A stretch of 64,000 nt of DNA from Tritrichomonas foetus (taxonomy: Eukaryota; Parabasalia; Tritrichomonadida; Tritrichomonadidae). Shown here piece by piece: positions 39,980 to 49,043 of this stretch (position 1 is the first letter of the stretch; each line of letters starts with the position of its first letter). Made by a program: the position numbers and the translations under genes. The stretch is from the NCBI GenBank assembly GCA_001839685.1, contig MLAK01001259.1, forward strand, positions 166,235 through 230,234, written 5' to 3'. The notes beneath the pieces are model-generated. The model made no database searches, was not told where the DNA came from, and saw only the letters and a program-made list of their open reading frames with translations.

Positions 39980-40283
39980 CTGGGGATAGCAAAATAGAGG
40001 GAAGCAATTAGTAAACGTTCTACTTTTTAATTGAATTTTTTTTGCATCTTTCTGAACAAGAGACCAAACATCAATTTAATATTCGAATCACTCTTTTTAT
40101 CGTCATTTCTATTATTTTCTTTCAATAAGTTTTAATGCCATGTATAATTTTTATGAAAATCTCCAGAAAATTTTCTTTCCCTTCTTTTGAAATTCTGATT
40201 ATATATGGTCATTGATTCAATGACATAGGCCACATAAAACATGAAAAAGTTTGTAGCTACAATCATTACATTGATAATACTTG
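39980..40283. promoter_or_regulatory. Bidirectional promoter region, ARM-like / ATG101
   Basis: Contains the palindrome TCATTGATTCAATGA (40209), CATAGGCCA (40224) and GAAAAAGTT (40243, 33-41 bases before the ATG101 start). All three recur elsewhere in the window. Confidence 0.45.
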
Positions 40284-40865
40284 ATGAATAGTTTAATTCC
40301 GACAGAATTCATTCTTGACTCAATACAAATCAGCCCTGACCAGTTCATGGACTGTGCACAAGCTTTAATTCACACGATTTTATTTCACCGAGCCATCGAT
40401 ACTCAAGTCACGCCAAAATCCATTCATATGACAGGCGTTGATATCGCTTACGCCAGCGCTGAAACAGAAGAAGTTACGCAATACATCGCATCTCGCCTTG
40501 CTCCTCTTCAGGATGCCATTTTCGAAGATCCTAAAAAGGAATGTTGGCTTGTATTATCACTCGCATTCAATATTCCCAAAAAGGGATGGTTCAGGGACAC
40601 ATATTCAACCGAAATATGGGAGAGGTGGTGCATCTCCTTCTCTTTTGCAACACTCACGGCTCAGGAAATCCGAGAGAAATTATTACATACAATTACGCAA
40701 ATTACGAATAAAGCAAACGCAAGTGAAATTCCTAAAATTCCATCAAGTGATGCATCATTTAAATTCACTTTGAGTTTACCAACTGATAAAGACTCTGATG
40801 TATCAACTGAGCTCAAAAAGCTCATTGGAAAAATTGTTCATACCCCAACTTCGATGTTTGCATGA
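40284..40865 (+). CDS. ATG101: Autophagy-related protein 101 (ATG101)
   Basis: 193 residues from ATG 40284; human ATG101 has 218. The N-terminal helix carries ALIHTILFHRAID, matching the LHTVLLHRS box. The middle holds KKGWFRDTYSTEIWERWCISF, matching the human RWPFSDECIPWEVW region, with the Trp-Phe of the WF finger kept. The C-terminus (FKFTLSLPTDKD, then STELKKLIGKI) matches the KISFQITDALG ... RRLIKDTL end of the HORMA fold. ATG101 pairs with ATG13 in the ATG1/ULK complex that starts autophagosome formation. No partner gene is in this window. Confidence 0.85.
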   Translation: MNSLIPTEFILDSIQISPDQFMDCAQALIHTILFHRAIDTQVTPKSIHMTGVDIAYASAETEEVTQYIASRLAPLQDAIFEDPKKECWLVLSLAFNIPKKGWFRDTYSTEIWERWCISFSFATLTAQEIREKLLHTITQITNKANASEIPKIPSSDASFKFTLSLPTDKDSDVSTELKKLIGKIVHTPTSMFA

Positions 40866-42313
40866 ATGCGATAAAAAGATTAAATATTTGTAGAAGGAAA
40901 AAAAATTTACTCAACAAAAGAGTTTGATGCGTTTTTATTGTCTCTAAAATAAATTGTATTTTTTTATTTTTTGTGATTTTTAGCATGGCATGTAATGAAG
41001 TTCACAGTTCGATAGATTCTCAATTGGATATTGAACTACGATTTTCTCATATATTAATTTGTTGTATTGCGGTAAATTTTGTATGATCTTCACTCGAAGA
41101 AGTTCATCTGAACTTTTATTTGATAACTTTTTGAATATCATATGATATTTAGGCGGTTTGAGGTCAAACGAATAGAGATATTTGGCAAAATATATATTTC
41201 ATCAAACCTCAATCTGCTAGAACTCCTTTAAAGATAAATACATACATAGAAAAGAGAACAAAGAATATATGTGTAATGAGGATGAAGAAATAAGTCTGTT
41301 TCAATGAATGAAAAATAGATCAAAATAAGATTTTGGCTTTTTGCCCAGAAAAGCACTTTCAATATTAATTCACTCGTCAATTTAACAGCTTTCAGTATCG
41401 GACACTGAATGAACAATTGATAGAAACCTCTAATATAACGATGATTTATTCGAAAGATTCCTCAAAATGCTGATATGTTTTGGTACCTCTCACGTCACTG
41501 TAATTCATCAAAAATAAAATTAGTAATATGAATATTAAGAAAAAGATGACCTCATTTGAAATCACGAAAATTGATCGTCAATCTGATAAACAACTTTTTG
41601 ATATTGATCTTTTTGTGTGAGTTATTTCACAAAGTCTGTTCGGCTATTTTATTTGAAAGTAATGATTTTGAGTGTTTTTTATTTCATTTTCTTATTGTTT
41701 GAATTATGTCAATTTATCAGAATTCATTAATTTTCTCTTTCAAATATCAACTATATTTATGAATATTTAATGGCAAAATTTTATGAAATTCATTAGTTAG
41801 ATAAATATTGGAAAGTATTTTTCCTTATATCCTTATGAAAAATAGGTACTATGCATTTATTTTTATGTATATTGTAGTAGTATAATAGATAATGCTTTTT
41901 ACTGAAATAAATAGATGATAATTGAGAATATTCTAAGATAAATATGTTTGACATTTGTTCCTCTCAAAAAAATTCGTTTCCTATCAATTTGTTTTTTTAA
42001 TCACTTGTAATATCTTTTTATTTTAGATATATTTTATCTTTATTTTAACAGATCCTGTTTTGTACAAAAATATTAAGAATAACATATTAATAATAACCGA
42101 CTTATGATAAGAATTAATTATGAAATGAAGTATTTTTCTTGCTGAGTTTGTATATTTCACTTCAGAATACTAAGTCACAATTTATCAAAAAATTGAATGG
42201 TAATTTATAGAATTTTGAAAAGAATAATAAATTTATTACTTGGAAATAAATCAATAAAAAAGATCAAAAATAACAATATAGCACAATAGAATAAGATTAA
42301 AACTACCATGGTT
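40866..42313. other. Long intergenic spacer, nothing recognised
   Basis: About 1.45 kb of very AT-rich DNA between convergent genes ATG101 and Myb. A short 8-bp stem (TTGAGGT near 41160 with ACCTCAA near 41208) is the only structure noted. No gene. Confidence 0.4.
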
Positions 42314-42988
42314 TTATTCGAAAGTCCACGTGAAGTCTCCAGGCTCAAGTCCTTGACAAAAAATATCAATTTCTTTATTTGTTTCTTCATCTTCATCAAA
42401 ATTTTCGAAAATTTCGGATGGAAAGTTGCTGCAGTCTAGTTCGAAAACGTAGTCTAGTATTCCATTGTGACTATTTCCCCATTCATTAAGGCCAGTAAGT
42501 GTTATTTTCGCTGAATATGTCGACTTATCTTTTACTTCACCTTTAGACAAACTCTCACTACTATTTTTAGAACTATTTATTTTGCTAGTTTTTGAATAAT
42601 CCTCTTCATCACTCGCGCCACTCTTTCGCAACTTCGTATCATGAATCTTACCTGGATTATCTACTTTGTCCTTTAAAAATTTAATATATCTCGTTTTAAC
42701 TTGAATATCTGTTCGTCCAGGAAGTTCTCTTGCTATTTTCGTCCATTTTGCTCCGAGTTCATTGAATTTTTTGATAAGGATTGCATCTTCTTCTTTAGTC
42801 CAGGGAGCTGTTGCTGGTAAATCACTTGAGAGATAATGCTTCCACCTTTCGCGGCACTGACGTTGACTGCGGTTTTCCATAAATGATGAAACTATGCTCC
42901 AAGATCTATCACCGTGTTTCTTTATAAGCTCGCGTAATTTGTCGTCCTCTTCTTGAGTAAATTTGGATCGGATTCTTCGAATCTTCAT
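42314..42988 (-). CDS. R2R3 Myb DNA-binding protein
   Basis: 224 residues from ATG 42988. R2 is residues 8-57 (FTQEEDDKLRELIKKHGDRSWSIVSSFMENRSQRQCRERWKHYL) and R3 is residues 62-110 (PWTKEEDAILIKKFNELGAKWTKIARELPGRTDIQVKTRYIKFL). The Trp spacing is standard, with Phe as first aromatic in R2. The tail is Ser/Lys-rich and then acidic. Trichomonads have many small Myb proteins that bind promoter elements of protein-coding genes, including an M3-type core element in T. vaginalis, so this may read elements like those listed here; its own target is unknown. No GAAAAAGTT copy is seen close upstream. Confidence 0.93.
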   Translation of the reverse strand: MKIRRIRSKFTQEEDDKLRELIKKHGDRSWSIVSSFMENRSQRQCRERWKHYLSSDLPATAPWTKEEDAILIKKFNELGAKWTKIARELPGRTDIQVKTRYIKFLKDKVDNPGKIHDTKLRKSGASDEEDYSKTSKINSSKNSSESLSKGEVKDKSTYSAKITLTGLNEWGNSHNGILDYVFELDCSNFPSEIFENFDEDEETNKEIDIFCQGLEPGDFTWTFE

Positions 42989-44479
42989 TTTTTATCGCTG
43001 TATTAAAATAATGAAGTGAAAATGTTGTGATTTTTTTAGCCTTGATTTTGGTGAATTTTTTGAAAATAACTATGTTTCCTTATATTGAATCTTATGAAAT
43101 ATGAACCATTGAAAATATTCCGAATTACATTTTTGAGAATACTCTTTAATTTTTTAAGATAGAAATATATTCAATTATGTTTTGATTGAATGAATTCTTT
43201 CAAAAACTAATAAAGTTTTGAATATGTTTCTGAATTCATACTCAATTCTCTACACCCTCCACAATTTTGAAATAGATTATTCTACATGCTTAGAAATTTT
43301 GAATTATAATTTTTGAATCAAATTGAATCTTGATAAAAGTATTCAATATTCTTCTTCTCGTATATCATGGAATGAAATAAATAAGGATGCTCATAGGAAA
43401 TTTCTCGAAAAAACTTGGTTTTCTCAAAAGGCTCCACTAGGTCATTGATTCAATGAGAACTGGAAGATTTCTATGAAGCTTTTTGAATTGAAATTTTTTA
43501 TTTTCATTCAAAAACACGGCGGTTATATAGAATCGCAACGACCTCTCAAAAACTAAAAAACCGTCAACGATTATTTCTCACTCAATGATTGGATTTCTTT
43601 GAATGATCATGCCACCTTTTCAATATTTATTCAATTCTGTAAATCAATTCAATGATAAATAAAATTCAAATCCAAAATTGAATTATAGCTTCACTGAAAA
43701 AAAGTGAAGAATTAGATTTTTTTGAGGGCTTCTTTTTTAACAGCTTAGTTTTCAAAGAACATTTCGCGAATTTTCATTGAATTTTATAAATAGCCGCATG
43801 TTTTGTGAGCATGTGAATGAAAGAAAGAAAATCGAAGTGACTTTTTCGAAAAAGGAAAAACCAAAAAAAAGTGGTGAAAATGTTTTTCATTTTTTATTGT
43901 TTGATTCAAACAATATGACTTTGAGTTACATCTACGAATTCATAGTGAGCGTGTTGGTTTTTCCAATGAATTCAAGTTTATCAATGATATATCAGCCGGA
44001 AAAATATTTTTTTGTTCCCCTAGAAAGAATTAGTCATTTTACAATTTCGAATTTAAGGTAACGAGGGAAAAAATGGTTTCGACTGACATAGGTAAAAAAA
44101 ATCATTTGAATGATGAACTTTTTGAGAGCCGGTTTTATCGAGGATTTTCGGTGAGTGAATATGTGAATTGAAGGCTGGTATTGATATATATTGATGCTTG
44201 TATTATTTGAATGAAGAAAAAAATAATTTTAGTTGTTTGATGCGTCATTTCATACTTGGGATAAATATTTGTCAAATTAATATTTTATATAGCAGCACAT
44301 TCATCTTCCTGTTAAAATAAAACAATAATTTGTGTGTTTAAATGTGAGAATTTCAAATCTGTAAATCTCAAAAATAGTGAATTGTAATTTGACGAACCAA
44401 TTAGCTCATTAAATCATTCGTAAATAAGATTTCTTCTATTTTTGGGCAAAGAATTAGGAAATAACCAAAAAAATACTAA
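42989..44479. other. Long intergenic spacer with a 15-bp palindrome, no gene supported
   Basis: About 1.5 kb, AT-rich. It contains GGTCATTGATTCAATGA at 43440-43456, identical to the string at 40207. An 87-codon ATG frame at 43798-44061 has no recognisable feature and is not called. Confidence 0.4.
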
Positions 44480-44962
44480 TTATTGCTTGGGTGTTTTTTC
44501 GAAATTGAATTTTTCCAATTGATATTCAAAAATTTTAGGGTGAATAACAACCCAATTGTGAGCAAACCAGTTCAAAAGATCGGTTTTATTTCGTTTCGTA
44601 TCGCGACTTAACTTGAGTCCAATTTTCGATGATAATTCTTTGGCTAACATTTGAAGTTCGCATTGTTTAAGTTTCCTGTCGTATATTTTTTCGAGTTCAT
44701 TCGCAATTGGAAATTTTTTATTGTTTTCCATGGCATTGTATGGTGTCGGAAAATGACTGAGGGGGTAATTGGTGGGACTAATTTCTGCGTCTTCGATTAT
44801 TCCATTAAAATATTTGGGAGCTCTTTCGTACCCTTTCATGGCATTGTTTAAATGTTGAAAATTGGCAACTGCAACTTCTAAAAGGGATTGGTCATTTGCA
44901 CAACAATTAATGATATCGGCGATATAGTTGGCGATTCGTGAATGTTGTGTGGTATCAGTCAA
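44480..44962 (-). CDS. Uncharacterised protein, start unclear
   Basis: The open frame covers up to about 165 codons but has no ATG until residue 42 of the 160-residue reading, at 44839. That ATG would give 119 residues (start MKGYERAPKYFNG). The part before it looks coding (HSRIANYIADIINCCANDQ, SLLEVAVANFQHLNNA), so the true start may lie upstream through a frameshift, a short intron or a non-ATG codon. ATGs at 44997 and 44991 lie in another frame and stop at 44959. The C-terminus has a pattern I associate with a small trichomonad family (RDTKRNKTDLLNWFAHNWVV), function unknown. I give the longer range. Confidence 0.55.
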   Translation of the reverse strand: MTDTTQHSRIANYIADIINCCANDQSLLEVAVANFQHLNNAMKGYERAPKYFNGIIEDAEISPTNYPLSHFPTPYNAMENNKKFPIANELEKIYDRKLKQCELQMLAKELSSKIGLKLSRDTKRNKTDLLNWFAHNWVVIHPKIFEYQLEKFNFEKTPKQ

Positions 44963-45443
44963 AAGAAAACCCTCGTTGAAAATCCGGACATTTTCATTTA
45001 GGCTTAGCTTTCAAAAATTTCGAATATAAACTTTTTCAGAAATAAAATAGTCGATAAATACAAAAATTAAATCACCCTTTCGTTGGATGAAACGAAAAAG
45101 ATGTTAACTTTTATGACATCGAAAAAGTTTAACTTTTTGACGATTTGACCATTTATATTGTCATTTTTTAAGATTAAATTCAAAATACATGGTAAATATA
45201 AAATAGAATTATCTCAAGAAAAAATTTATTCAAACAGGCATTTTAAATTTTGTGATGTTTTAATTGTATGTACAAAACCCGATAGATATTGAGAAGAAGA
45301 TTATTGATTTCAGTTTGCAATTCCATAAATTGGAGAGTTGTAAAGTGTTTTTTTTTGATATCAAATAAGTTGGTTTCTTGTTCTGACAGCAATTTTTTGA
45401 GAAATTAACGATAAGAAAAATATCGAATTTGGTGATAAATAAT
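44963..45443. other. Spacer with a palindromic AAAAAGTT-T-AACTTTTT element
   Basis: The element at 45122-45138 has 8-bp perfect arms around a single T. Also GTTAACTTTTATGAC at 45103. These lie 140-180 bases upstream of the orphan gene and downstream of FOR20. No gene. Confidence 0.5.
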
Positions 45444-45800
45444 CTATTCATTGTTCCGCCATTTTCTAAGTAGTGAATTTATGAGAGGTGTATTGCCTCT
45501 TGGGATTACATTGAGTGAATGGCCAAGAAAATTTCTGTCCATAGGTTCCGCAGGATCGCCTGTTTCTGGAACGAAAACCGATAGCGTATGTTTAAGTCCA
45601 TTAGCAGCTAAATATTCTCGAATTAATTCATTAATAATTAAGTTCTCTCGACATAATGGGATCGATCTTGGACGTTCTGCATCACGACTAAGTAAAAGAG
45701 TAACTTCTGCGCGAATTTCTGCTGATATTTTACCTAGTTTCCCACTTTCTTTTAATGCAGACATCACTGCTTCATTCATATCGGCGCCTTGATCATGCAT
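45444..45800 (-). CDS. FOR20/CEP20 (FOPNL) centriole and basal-body LisH protein
   Basis: 118 residues from ATG 45800; a second ATG at residue 8 is possible. The TOF part (LKESGKLGKISAEIRAEVTLLL) matches human LEKKGVLGHLKARIRAEVFNAL. The LisH part (CRENLIINELIREYLAANGLKHTLSVFVPETG) matches SHENLLINELIREYLEFNKYKYTASVLIAESG almost residue by residue, and LDRQFLIHELN is reflected in MDRNFLGHSLN. The human protein has 174 residues; the disordered tail is absent here. FOR20 is needed for basal-body docking and ciliary assembly. Divergent from HOP2 with 150 bp between ATGs. Confidence 0.92.
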   Translation of the reverse strand: MHDQGADMNEAVMSALKESGKLGKISAEIRAEVTLLLSRDAERPRSIPLCRENLIINELIREYLAANGLKHTLSVFVPETGDPAEPMDRNFLGHSLNVIPRGNTPLINSLLRKWRNNE

Positions 45801-45950
45801 TACGTTTAAAATTAATTTATCGTCTTAGTGAATTAGATTGGCCAATTTTTGTGACACTTTTTCTCCAAAGTGAACTTCCTTTGAAAATGTAAACTATACA
45901 AACTCTTTAATTGATGTATTTCATCATTTGTTCACTTTGCGAAAAGTTAG
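45801..45950. promoter_or_regulatory. Bidirectional promoter region, FOR20 / HOP2
   Basis: TTGGCCAATTTTTG at 45839, ACTTTTTCTCC near 45855, and TTCACTTTGCGAAAAGTTAG directly before the HOP2 ATG (initiator-like TCACTTT plus GAAAAGTTA). Confidence 0.45.
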
Positions 45951-46619
45951 ATGCCACCAAAGAGTAAAGCAGACCCTAGTCACGATATTCTGCAACTCAT
46001 CAAAGATAAAAATAGGCCATTCAGCGCCCAAACACTCGTCGACGAGCTTCATGGTGAATATGGTCTTGCTGTTGTCAAAAAGGCAGTTGACCAGCTTGCT
46101 ACAGAAAACAAGTGTTCTTGTAAAGTCAGTGGTAAGGCTAAACTATACTTTGCCAACCAGGAAGGCCTTCCTGTTGCTTCTCCCGAACAATTAGAACAAA
46201 TGGACGCCAATTTGGAAAACTTGCGTGAACAAATTATATCCCTCAAAGAAAAAGTCGAGTCACTACGAACCAGGAGAAACCAGCTTGCCAATACGAAACC
46301 ATTTCCAGAATTAGTTCAATATCGACAAGACATCGAGCAGCAGGTTCAAAAAGAGGAGCAACGTAGAGATGAGCTCATTGCACTAGCCGAGGGAATTACA
46401 CCAGAAGACGCTCAGAAATTTCAGAAAGATTATAACGATCGATGCGCACAATGGAAAGCCAGGCGTGGAAAATGTATGGAAATTATTGACCAACTGTCGG
46501 AAGGCTGCGGGAAAAAGCCAGCGGAACTCATCGCCGAAATGGAACTCGAAACTGACGAGGCCTTAGGCTTGAAGCTAGAATACAAAGATAAACGCTATAC
46601 AGTATATGAAGAACAGTAA
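45951..46619 (+). CDS. HOP2: Meiotic recombination protein HOP2 (PSMC3IP/TBPIP)
   Basis: 222 residues, same length as human PSMC3IP (217). The N-terminal winged helix reads ILQLIKDKNRPFSAQTLVDEL...GLAVVKKAVDQLATENKCSCKVSGKAKLYFANQ, matching the human LLRYLQEQNRPYSSQDV ... AAVVKTLEQLAQQGKIKEKMYGKQKIYFADQ segment. A coiled coil (80-150) follows, then the C-terminal ITPEDAQKFQKDYNDRCAQWKARRGKC and ETDE, matching VTPEEKEQVYRERQKYCKEWRKRKR and ETDE. HOP2 with MND1 helps DMC1/RAD51 in homologous pairing at meiosis. ATG 45951 follows an initiator-like TCACTTT by about 18 bases. Confidence 0.95.
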   Translation: MPPKSKADPSHDILQLIKDKNRPFSAQTLVDELHGEYGLAVVKKAVDQLATENKCSCKVSGKAKLYFANQEGLPVASPEQLEQMDANLENLREQIISLKEKVESLRTRRNQLANTKPFPELVQYRQDIEQQVQKEEQRRDELIALAEGITPEDAQKFQKDYNDRCAQWKARRGKCMEIIDQLSEGCGKKPAELIAEMELETDEALGLKLEYKDKRYTVYEEQ

Positions 46620-47671
46620 TTTGATTGATACAAATTTTATAATTTGTGAATTTTTTGATTAAATTCAAGCTTTGTTAATTATATTTTTCTGCGATTTTAG
46701 CGATAGATCCTGTAGATTATATAGTGGATTTGGTGATGAAAAAAGAATTTATTCAATTTCGTGAATTGGATTTTATTGTGAAGGGTGTCATACAGTGTGC
46801 AGTCGTTGGTTGGTACATTTGGAAATTATTTGATTTAAAGACATTTTTATGAGTTTGCAGAAATAATAAAACAGTTGATTTTAGGATACCAAATTGGAAT
46901 TCTACCTTCTTTCTGATTGTATTTGATTGACTCAGCAGAATGTGTGAGCTTCACATAAGTTAACAATATTTCGAAGATGATTGTTCGAGAGAGAAATTTA
47001 TTTTCATGAATGATTATAATGGAAAGAGAATGGAAAAAATGACGAAGTGTGAATGAGAAGATGATGGAAATACAATGAAAATAGAATGAGAAGTGAATGA
47101 AAAGAGAAAAAAATGACGAAGTGGGAATGAGAAGATGATGGAAATACAATGAAAATAGAATGAGAAGTGAATGAAAATAGAATGAGAAGTGAATGAAAAG
47201 AGAAAAAAATGACGAAGTGGGAATGAGAAGAGAACGAGAAAAGAGTGAGAAGATAGTGAAAATAGAATAGGTTTATTCACAATAATTCCTCATAGAAATT
47301 TGGGATTATTAATGTTACACATTTACTGATTCATCAACAAAATGAATTTGTGAAATTTTGGGTGAAAGCAAATCTGCAATCAATCGAGCAGTTTCCGATT
47401 TTTCATCATTTATCAAAAATATAAAATCACTCAAGCATTTTGTCAATGGAACATGCATTTGAATCGCTTCTCATCTATTATTGGATAAAGACATCACATG
47501 ATTATTTTATTTTAATAGAAATTTCTATGAATAGATTCCAGGTCTATTGAAAATATAATTATTACTGTTGAACCCTTTATTAGAAATTTATGTAAATTTT
47601 GATTCGTTTTCTACATAAAATTGATTGAAAAAGTTATATTTCACATCAAAAAATTGACTATTAAAAAAATC
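46620..47671. other. Intergenic spacer with 74-bp tandem repeats and transporter promoter
   Basis: Contains the repeat block 47021-47270 (listed separately). GAAAAAGTT at 47627 and TCACATC at 47641 lie 31-45 bases before the transporter ATG. No gene seen. Confidence 0.5.
47021..47270. repeat. 74-bp tandem repeat with 22-bp sub-duplication
   Basis: ATGACGAAGTG recurs at 47039, 47113 and 47209. The first interval is 74 bp; the second is 96 bp because a 22-bp AATAGAATGAGAAGTGAATG-type piece is doubled. The strand is purine-rich (GAATGAGAAG motifs) throughout. Confidence 0.85.
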
Positions 47672-48877
47672 ATGGGTTTCATCCGAAAAGGAAGAAGAAA
47701 GTTGACAATATTTAATGCAGCAATCATATTAATCAACGTCAATATAGGTACAGGCATCATGAAAATACCATTCTTATACGCCACTGGTGTAATTGCAACA
47801 TCATTATTGAATTTGGCTGTTTCATTAATAACGTTTTATTCGTTTTATCTTTTAACTTTAACAACAACTCAATACAAATCATCATCATTAGGAATTATTT
47901 GGTCACAAGCAAAATTACCTTGTAGTTGGATTCCTTGTTTCATTTTTTTCTATATTTCTTTTGATTTTTACCTTTACTACTTTTCATATATATACAGTTT
48001 GCTTGATAACTTTTTTACAATTTACATTCCAAGTCTTCCTGAAACTCTTCATGACTACTATATAATTGTTTTCATAATTTTTGCTATATGTGTAATTCCA
48101 TCAGTATTTTCAAAAGGAATTAATACAGTGAAAATTTGTTCATACATATTTTTATTATTTTTATTATTTTATACGATACATCAAATTTATTGGTTTGTGA
48201 AAGTAACAAAAGATATGGGATTCGATCCAAACAATGAAATTCAACTTTGGTTTAAAGGAAAAAGTTGTCTCAATACAATTTCATCACATTTTTTGATGTA
48301 TATGACTTCGCATTACTTTTTCCAAACAACAGCATCGCTCCGTGATTTTAATAGAAATGATTTGATTAAACTTTCTGCCATTTTCATTGGAGTTTGTTGG
48401 GCATTTTATCAATTAAATGGAATATTTGGATATTTTACATTTTTTGGATCATTAGATAAATCTCTTCCAATATTTTCTCACTATGAACAAGGTAATTATT
48501 ATGTTATGTGTGATTTTATTGCTGCAATTCTATGCATGATAATGTCACTTCCAGCAGTAATTAATTCCGCAAGAGATTACCTAATAAATATATTTTTTGA
48601 AAATATCGAATTTACATACCATATCTATATCATACTTGGATTAATACTTGGTTTAATGGGCTTATATATCGGAAGTCTTTCAAATGAAATCATTGATTGG
48701 ATTAACTTTTTTGCAGATATTTGTATTGCTTTAGCAATATTTTTCATACCAGTCATATTGTTTTTTGGAATACAGAAGCTGTTTTCACCATTGCATTTCA
48801 TTGGAATGATTGTGATGATTTTACTTGGATTAGCAGAAATTGTTTTATCTATATACAATTTTGCTTCATCAAAATAA
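47672..48877 (+). CDS. AAAP-family amino-acid transporter
   Basis: 401 residues from ATG 47672; the frame is open upstream without an ATG. About eleven membrane helices. The first helix has the family signature INVNIGTGIMKIPFLYATG (N-x-G-x-G-x-x-x-x-P), the unwound substrate-binding helix of AAAP carriers. FGYFTFFGSLDKSLPIF and LPAVINSARDYL match the later conserved blocks. Human SLC36/SLC38 and plant AAAP proteins are of similar size. Predicted H+- or Na+-coupled amino-acid uptake at the plasma or lysosomal membrane; substrate unknown. GAAAAAGTT lies 37-45 bases upstream. Confidence 0.9.
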   Translation: MGFIRKGRRKLTIFNAAIILINVNIGTGIMKIPFLYATGVIATSLLNLAVSLITFYSFYLLTLTTTQYKSSSLGIIWSQAKLPCSWIPCFIFFYISFDFYLYYFSYIYSLLDNFFTIYIPSLPETLHDYYIIVFIIFAICVIPSVFSKGINTVKICSYIFLLFLLFYTIHQIYWFVKVTKDMGFDPNNEIQLWFKGKSCLNTISSHFLMYMTSHYFFQTTASLRDFNRNDLIKLSAIFIGVCWAFYQLNGIFGYFTFFGSLDKSLPIFSHYEQGNYYVMCDFIAAILCMIMSLPAVINSARDYLINIFFENIEFTYHIYIILGLILGLMGLYIGSLSNEIIDWINFFADICIALAIFFIPVILFFGIQKLFSPLHFIGMIVMILLGLAEIVLSIYNFASSK

Positions 48878-49043
48878 CACTCGAGATAAAAAGAAAATAT
48901 AAAAAAATGCGAATTTGTTAAAATAATCGAAATAGATGGGAATGATGTAGTGATATTTAATTGTTTAAACAAATTATTTAATATAAAACACTTTTTTTGA
49001 TTTACACTTTTAAAAATCATAAGGTAAGGAAACGAAAAAGTCA

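Noticed and set aside
43798..44061. 87-codon ATG frame between Myb and the orphan gene
   Set aside because: No recognisable domain, spacer-like codon use and no promoter element close by.
47014..47280. Minus-strand Phe/Ser-rich frame of 88 codons
   Set aside because: Complement of the 74-bp tandem repeat; a repeat artefact.
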